Shown in pieces: positions 5,352-8,779 of a stretch of 8,779 nt of DNA (position 1 is its first letter; each line of letters starts with the position of its first letter). Origin of the DNA: Evtepia sp. (GTDB lineage: Bacteria; Bacillota; Clostridia; Oscillospirales; Oscillospiraceae). Location: NCBI GenBank assembly GCA_029256465.1, contig JAQSXW010000026.1, positions 1 to 8,779 on the forward strand, in the 5' to 3' direction. Under the pieces are notes generated by a model, which was given only the letters and a program-made list of their open reading frames with translations, was not told the origin of the DNA and did no database searches. A program made the position numbers and the translations under genes.

Positions 5352-6680
5352 TCAGCCCTCCTTATCACCTTTTTGTCGGATGGTCATCCGAATGGGCGTA
5401 CCTTCCAACCCAAAGGTGTTTCGAATCTGATTCTCCAAATATCTCTGATAGGAAAAATGAAATAGTTTTGCATCATTACAAAAGCATACGAAATGCGGTG
5501 GACGAATCCCCGTTTGCGTCATATAGTAAACCTTCAAACGGCGTCCTTTGTCAGACGGAGGTTGTACTCGTGCTGTGGCGTCGGCCAGAAGACTGTTCAG
5601 CATCCCGGTTGTAATCCGCAGGGAAGCCTGCTCCCATACATACTGGATCAGTTCAAACATTCTCGTAACCCGTTGTCCTGTCAGCGCCGAGATGAAAACA
5701 ATCGGTGCATAGGTCATATAGGCCAAGTCCCTTCGTACCTCTTCCCGCATATGATCCATGGTCTTGTCATCTTTCTCTACAAGATCCCATTTGTTCACGA
5801 CTATGATACAGGCCTTGCCTGCTTCATGCGCCATGCCTGCCACTTTCGTATCTTGCTCCGTCACACCTTCTGTTGCATCAATCATTATGAGGCAAACATC
5901 AGAGCGCTCAATCGCCATCGTTGCCCTCAGAACAGAGAATTTTTCAATTCTCTCCTCCACCTTGGACTTTCGCCGCATCCCTGCCGTATCAATAAACAGA
6001 AACTTTCCTTTTTCATTCTCAAAGTAACTATCAACTGCATCACGGGTAGTACCAGCTACGTTGCTGACAATCACTCGTTCCTCCCCTAAAATCCGGTTCA
6101 CCAGAGAGGATTTCCCAACATTTGGTTTCCCAATCACAGCTACCTTAACAACGTCGTCCTCTTCTTCTGTTTCCTCTTCCTGCGGGAAATAGCTCAAACA
6201 GGCATCCAACAAATCACCGGTTCCATGTCCGTGTACCGCAGACACTCCAATGGGGTCGCCCAATCCTAAATTATAGAATTCATAGATATCAGGATTCTCT
6301 CTACCCGACTGATCCACTTTGTTTACAGCCAAGATGACAGGCTTCCGAGAACGCAACAGCATGTTACTAACTTCCTGATCCGATGCTGTCATTCCCGTTT
6401 TCACATCACAGACAAAGACGATCACAGTTGCATTTTCAATGGCGATCTCTGCCTGACGGCGCATAAAATGAAGAATTTCATTGTCGCTGTCCGGCTCAAT
6501 CCCACCGGTATCCACGAGGTCAAAGGTTCTTCCTCCCCATTCACATTCCGCATATAAACGGTCACGGGTTACACCCGGTGTATCTTCTACAATAGAGAGT
6601 CTCTGACCTACTAATCGATTAAACAACATGGACTTGCCCACATTGGGCCTTCCCACAATTGCTACAAGAGGTTTAGCCAC
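5352..6680 (-). CDS. der: Ribosome-assembly GTPase Der (EngA)
   Basis: A complete 442-residue protein with two GTPase domains in tandem, needed for late maturation of the 50S subunit. Domain 1 has GRPNVGKS (10-17), DTGG (57-60) and NKVD (120-123). An acidic linker (about 168-176) leads to domain 2, with GKPNVGKS (184-191), DTAG (231-234) and NKWD (296-299). A KH-like C-terminal domain (about 355-436) includes KVYYMTQTGIRPPHFVCF. All nucleotide-binding motifs are intact. The start is GTG at 6680, preceded by AAAGGAGG with a 7-base gap. It lies between the DUF512 gene and plsY in a close operon, an arrangement common in Firmicutes. Confidence 0.98.
   Translation of the reverse strand: MAKPLVAIVGRPNVGKSMLFNRLVGQRLSIVEDTPGVTRDRLYAECEWGGRTFDLVDTGGIEPDSDNEILHFMRRQAEIAIENATVIVFVCDVKTGMTASDQEVSNMLLRSRKPVILAVNKVDQSGRENPDIYEFYNLGLGDPIGVSAVHGHGTGDLLDACLSYFPQEEETEEEDDVVKVAVIGKPNVGKSSLVNRILGEERVIVSNVAGTTRDAVDSYFENEKGKFLFIDTAGMRRKSKVEERIEKFSVLRATMAIERSDVCLIMIDATEGVTEQDTKVAGMAHEAGKACIIVVNKWDLVEKDDKTMDHMREEVRRDLAYMTYAPIVFISALTGQRVTRMFELIQYVWEQASLRITTGMLNSLLADATARVQPPSDKGRRLKVYYMTQTGIRPPHFVCFCNDAKLFHFSYQRYLENQIRNTFGLEGTPIRMTIRQKGDKEG
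5356..5363 (-). promoter_or_regulatory. Ribosome binding site of plsY, inside the end of der
   Basis: AAGGAGGG on the minus strand lies in the last codons of der, 8 bases before the plsY ATG at 5348. It decides between the adjacent GTG and ATG codons and couples the two genes. Confidence 0.7.
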
Positions 6681-6713
6681 AGTACTGCCTCCTTTTCTCT
6701 GGGTTTGCTAGCG

Positions 6714-8027
6714 TCAGACGACGCCAAACACCGCTTCATATAATTCAAATCCATCTTGCCCAACCGCAACGATTGGCACGCCAAGCTCCCGCTCGACCTG
6801 TGCTATCGTTACATCATCTAAAAACACCGTTTCTCCATACCGGAGCATATTTTTTGCGATAAGCAAACGGTTTCCTAACGCTTTACCTTTCAGTTGGCTT
6901 ATTAGGTCCCCTCCAGTAATTAAACCCGCAACATCAATCGTTTCTCCAAAGAATAGATTCCGTATTGGGTATATTGTATAATTCAATTTAGTATGGCACT
7001 TTACTGCTGCCCTGTCAATCATTTCACGCAGAAAAGGAGCAGCAGCCACACCAGTTGCAATAGCAAAGGGCATTACCTCCGGAACCTCTTCAATTCCAAT
7101 GGATGCCCCACGAAATTCCACCTCCAAAAGCCTCAGCATTCCAACCCCATTTTCTAGTTGAGCATAGTCCTCATAGTACTCATCCTCAGGAAGCATTATC
7201 TCTGCTTTCAGATAAAATTCATCTGAGCACCAAAAGAGTGTAGAACCGTAGTCTTTTTTACAAACCGCACCAAACGCTTCCACCTGCCCAATCAGTGTAA
7301 CCGCTTCTTCTTTGCTATAAGGGCGTAAGGGGTATAGCCCCTCCCTCCACTTCGTCAGTCCAACGGGCACAATGGAAACACTGTTCACTTCTGGATACAA
7401 TCCTGCAAGGTCTTCCATACTCCTTTGAAGGGCCGGCCCGTCATTGAGCCCAGGGCAAGCAACAATTTGACAATTCATAATAATCTTCGCTTCTGCAAAT
7501 CGGCGTATGATTTCGAAGCCTTCCGCTCCGCGTCGACTTCCCAGAAGCATTGTGCGCAGTTCTGGTTCCGTAGCATGCACTGATATATTGATCGGAGAAA
7601 TGTGCAGATCGATGATTCGCTGTATTTCTCGTTTGCTAAGATTCGTCATGGTAATATAGTTGCCCATTAGAAAGGAAAGTCTTGCATCATCATCCTTAAA
7701 ATACAAGGATTCACGCAGATCCTTCGGAAGTTGATCTACAAAGCAAAAAACACACTTGTTTGCACACGGTCTGGCCCGATCCATGAGATAGGTGTCAAAT
7801 ACCAAGCCCAAATCTTCCCCAGGCTCCTTGGTGAGGGTCACCGTTCGCTTTTTTCCTTCCGCGTTCTGAAGCTGCAAAGTTAGCTCAGGATCATAGGTGA
7901 AATATTTATAATCTAATACATCCAGAATTGTATTCTTCCCCACCTGTAGCAGTGTCTCTCCAGCTAAAACACCGGCTTGGCTGGCAGGGCTGCCTGGCTC
8001 TACCGCTTTAATCTGGCTCATAGGCAT
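6714..8027 (-). CDS. DUF512-family radical SAM protein with N-terminal PDZ-like domain
   Basis: A complete 437-residue protein of the conserved DUF512 family, whose reaction is not established as far as I know. Residues 1-65 look like a PDZ domain (EPGSPASQAGVLAGETLLQVG). A radical SAM part follows, with the [4Fe-4S] ligands Cys88, Cys92 and Cys95 in PCANKCVFCFVDQ (CxxxCxxC). The DUF512 domain (about 215-420) includes SIVPVGLTKWREGLYPLRPYS and ends with a GGDL-type segment. Three starts are possible. ATG at 8027 is chosen because AAGGAGG at 8036-8042 lies 8 bases before it; the GTG at 8036 overlaps that site, and the ATG at 8021 is further away. It is the first gene after the rpmF terminator and is 33 bases from der, so it probably shares a message with der-plsY-gpsA. 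No signal peptide is visible, so a cytosolic iron-sulfur enzyme is likely. Confidence 0.9.
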   Translation of the reverse strand: MPMSQIKAVEPGSPASQAGVLAGETLLQVGKNTILDVLDYKYFTYDPELTLQLQNAEGKKRTVTLTKEPGEDLGLVFDTYLMDRARPCANKCVFCFVDQLPKDLRESLYFKDDDARLSFLMGNYITMTNLSKREIQRIIDLHISPINISVHATEPELRTMLLGSRRGAEGFEIIRRFAEAKIIMNCQIVACPGLNDGPALQRSMEDLAGLYPEVNSVSIVPVGLTKWREGLYPLRPYSKEEAVTLIGQVEAFGAVCKKDYGSTLFWCSDEFYLKAEIMLPEDEYYEDYAQLENGVGMLRLLEVEFRGASIGIEEVPEVMPFAIATGVAAAPFLREMIDRAAVKCHTKLNYTIYPIRNLFFGETIDVAGLITGGDLISQLKGKALGNRLLIAKNMLRYGETVFLDDVTIAQVERELGVPIVAVGQDGFELYEAVFGVV

Positions 8028-8035
8028 TCGGCGCA

Positions 8036-8042
8036 CCTCCTT
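8036..8042 (-). promoter_or_regulatory. Ribosome binding site that decides the DUF512 gene start
   Basis: AAGGAGG on the minus strand is 8 bases before ATG 8027. It shares its last base with the upstream GTG codon at 8036, which rules that codon out as the likely start. Confidence 0.75.
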
Positions 8043-8058
8043 CGCTGTACTTGGTCCA

Positions 8059-8098
8059 TTTTTTCGAAAAAAGAAAGAGGGGGCAAAATTCCCCCTCT
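8059..8098 (-). terminator. Intrinsic terminator after rpmF
   Basis: On the minus strand AGAGGGGG (8098-8091) pairs with CCCCCTCT (8083-8076) through an 8-bp GC-rich stem and a 7-base loop. A T-rich tract follows (8075-8067, TTCTTTTTT). That tract is also half of a perfect 14-base palindrome, TTTTTTCGAAAAAA, at 8059-8072. It separates yceD-rpmF from the DUF512-der operon, so the latter needs either read-through or a promoter I could not identify in the short space left. Confidence 0.85.
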
Positions 8099-8113
8099 CC
8101 TCTTTTTCCCGTT

Positions 8114-8299
8114 TTACTGCTCCTGAGTCTCGCCGAATACCTTGCCATCATAGGTCATGCAAGCCTTGCACATCCGATGGGGCAGACGATACGCGCCGCA
8201 TTTGGGGCAGGTGGTAACAGCGGGAGTTTCCAGCTTCCAGTGGGAGCTGCGCCGCTTGTCCCGTCTCGCCTTGGAGACCTTACTCTTAGGAACCGCCAT
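8114..8299 (-). CDS. rpmF: Ribosomal protein bL32
   Basis: A complete 61-residue large-subunit protein. It begins MAVPKSKVSKARRDKRRSSHWKL-like, the standard L32 N-terminus, and has the C4 zinc ribbon CPKC (31-34) and CKAC (44-47). This is the zinc-binding version. ATG at 8299 is set by the family start and by AAGGAGG (8309-8315), 9 bases upstream. An in-frame extension further upstream has no support. It follows yceD by 44 bases, the usual yceD-rpmF pairing, and ends before a strong terminator. Confidence 0.97.
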   Translation of the reverse strand: MAVPKSKVSKARRDKRRSSHWKLETPAVTTCPKCGAYRLPHRMCKACMTYDGKVFGETQEQ

Positions 8300-8320
8300 G
8301 TTCAGACACCTCCTTGGTGA

Positions 8321-8334
8321 TGCCCGGTCGGGCA
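8321..8334 (-). repeat. Inverted repeat between yceD and rpmF
   Basis: TGCCCG (8321-8326) and CGGGCA (8329-8334) form a GC-rich hairpin in the yceD-rpmF spacer, just before the rpmF ribosome binding site. There is no T-run, so it may be a processing or stability element. Its function is unknown. Confidence 0.4.
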
Positions 8335-8343
8335 CGTGGTTAG

Positions 8344-8779
8344 CTACTCAGTTTTATCAAGCAACTGCGAAAGCGTGGCCCATCTTGGATCCACCTCAGG
8401 TTTGCACCTGCAGGCTTCTTCGTTCAAATTGGCACCACAACCAGGACATAGTCCCTTGCAGTCTTCTGAGCATAAGTTCTTCGTATCCATGTCAAGGATA
8501 AAAGTAGTAAAAGCCAGATCCCCTATGTCAAGTTCTTCCCCGTCCAAGAGGATAATTTCATCCTCTTCTTCACCAGCAAGCTCCTGTGCCAGCAGGAAAT
8601 GTAGGGGAACCCTTTTCTCTTTGCGAAAGTGCTTCATGCATCGATCACAAACCAACTCCAACTCCGCAGTTATCTCGCCTTCCAGGATGAGAACTCCAGC
8701 AGAATTTCGAACCGTACCGGAAATGCAGAGTGGCTTCTGAATAGGCCGCTCCCCGTACAGTTCATGTGCTGACATATCC
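8344..8779 (-). CDS. YceD/DUF177-family protein, 5' end outside the window
   Basis: The C-terminal 145 or so codons of a YceD (DUF177) protein. The family is encoded next to rpmF across bacteria and has been tied to 23S rRNA accumulation in plants and E. coli. The frame stays open to the window edge (an Asp codon precedes Met at 8775). Family members normally carry about 20-30 further residues before the segment seen here, so the Met at 8775 is probably internal. Counting from that Met, visible marks are VCDRC (42-46), an acidic stretch (69-86), and a cysteine-rich C-terminal motif with Cys102, Cys106, Cys110, Cys113, Cys122 and Cys124, probably metal-binding and typical of the Firmicutes form. 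The stop is TAG. Confidence 0.88.
   Translation of the reverse strand, partial: DMSAHELYGERPIQKPLCISGTVRNSAGVLILEGEITAELELVCDRCMKHFRKEKRVPLHFLLAQELAGEEEDEIILLDGEELDIGDLAFTTFILDMDTKNLCSEDCKGLCPGCGANLNEEACRCKPEVDPRWATLSQLLDKTE

Noticed and set aside
5493..6089. Long plus-strand open frame opposite der (198 codons)
   Set aside because: It is a shadow of der, which has all GTPase motifs on the other strand. It has no recognisable domains and no ribosome binding site.
8051..8740. Plus-strand open frames opposite rpmF and yceD
   Set aside because: They overlap well-identified minus-strand genes and show no family features.
1..8779. CRISPR arrays, tRNA or rRNA genes, riboswitches, insertion-sequence inverted repeats
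   Set aside because: None seen on reading both strands: no spaced repeats of array type, no cloverleaf-like segment, and no transposase other than the serine recombinase.

Overview
The window looks like a chromosomal stretch of an endospore-forming Clostridia/Firmicutes bacterium of moderate GC. An Oscillospirales-like lineage is my guess, from the form of PlsY and the gene order. The evidence is the order yceD(DUF177)-rpmF-DUF512 radical SAM protein-der-plsY-gpsA, strong AGGAGG ribosome binding sites, zinc-ribbon (C4) forms of L28 and L32, and the remains of a GH18 hydrolase of the spore cortex-lytic SleL/YaaH type.

Left part (1-2814), plus strand: a complete YhdH/YhfP-type quinone oxidoreductase (AcuI-like) gene, an intrinsic-terminator-like hairpin, then a complete large serine recombinase. 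The recombinase gene ends about 15 bases before coding homology to the GH18 hydrolase begins abruptly.

Junction (about 2800-2830) and GH18 fragment (2815-3243): only the C-terminal part of the hydrolase is present. It has no LysM repeats, no DxDxE active-site region, and no start codon or ribosome binding site of its own. Its frame is clean to the natural stop. The simplest reading is that a serine-recombinase element is integrated inside the hydrolase gene, with one attachment junction at about 2816. The element would run leftward out of the window, and the 5' part of the hydrolase gene should lie beyond the left edge. This resembles the skin-type intervening elements that split sporulation genes (sigK, spsM), but whether it is excised here is inference.

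Middle (3244-3670): an extended -10 promoter, a leader hairpin, rpmB (L28) and its terminator. A second terminator then serves the converging gpsA operon.

Right part (3673-8779), minus strand: housekeeping genes, transcribed right to left. YceD (5' end beyond the window) and rpmF are followed by a strong terminator. The DUF512 radical SAM gene, der, plsY and gpsA then form a tight operon with spacings of 36, -4 to +3 and -4 bases. Der matures the large ribosomal subunit. GpsA makes sn-glycerol-3-phosphate and PlsY acylates it, so the operon joins ribosome assembly to the first steps of phospholipid synthesis. There is no gene-free stretch longer than 300 bases.
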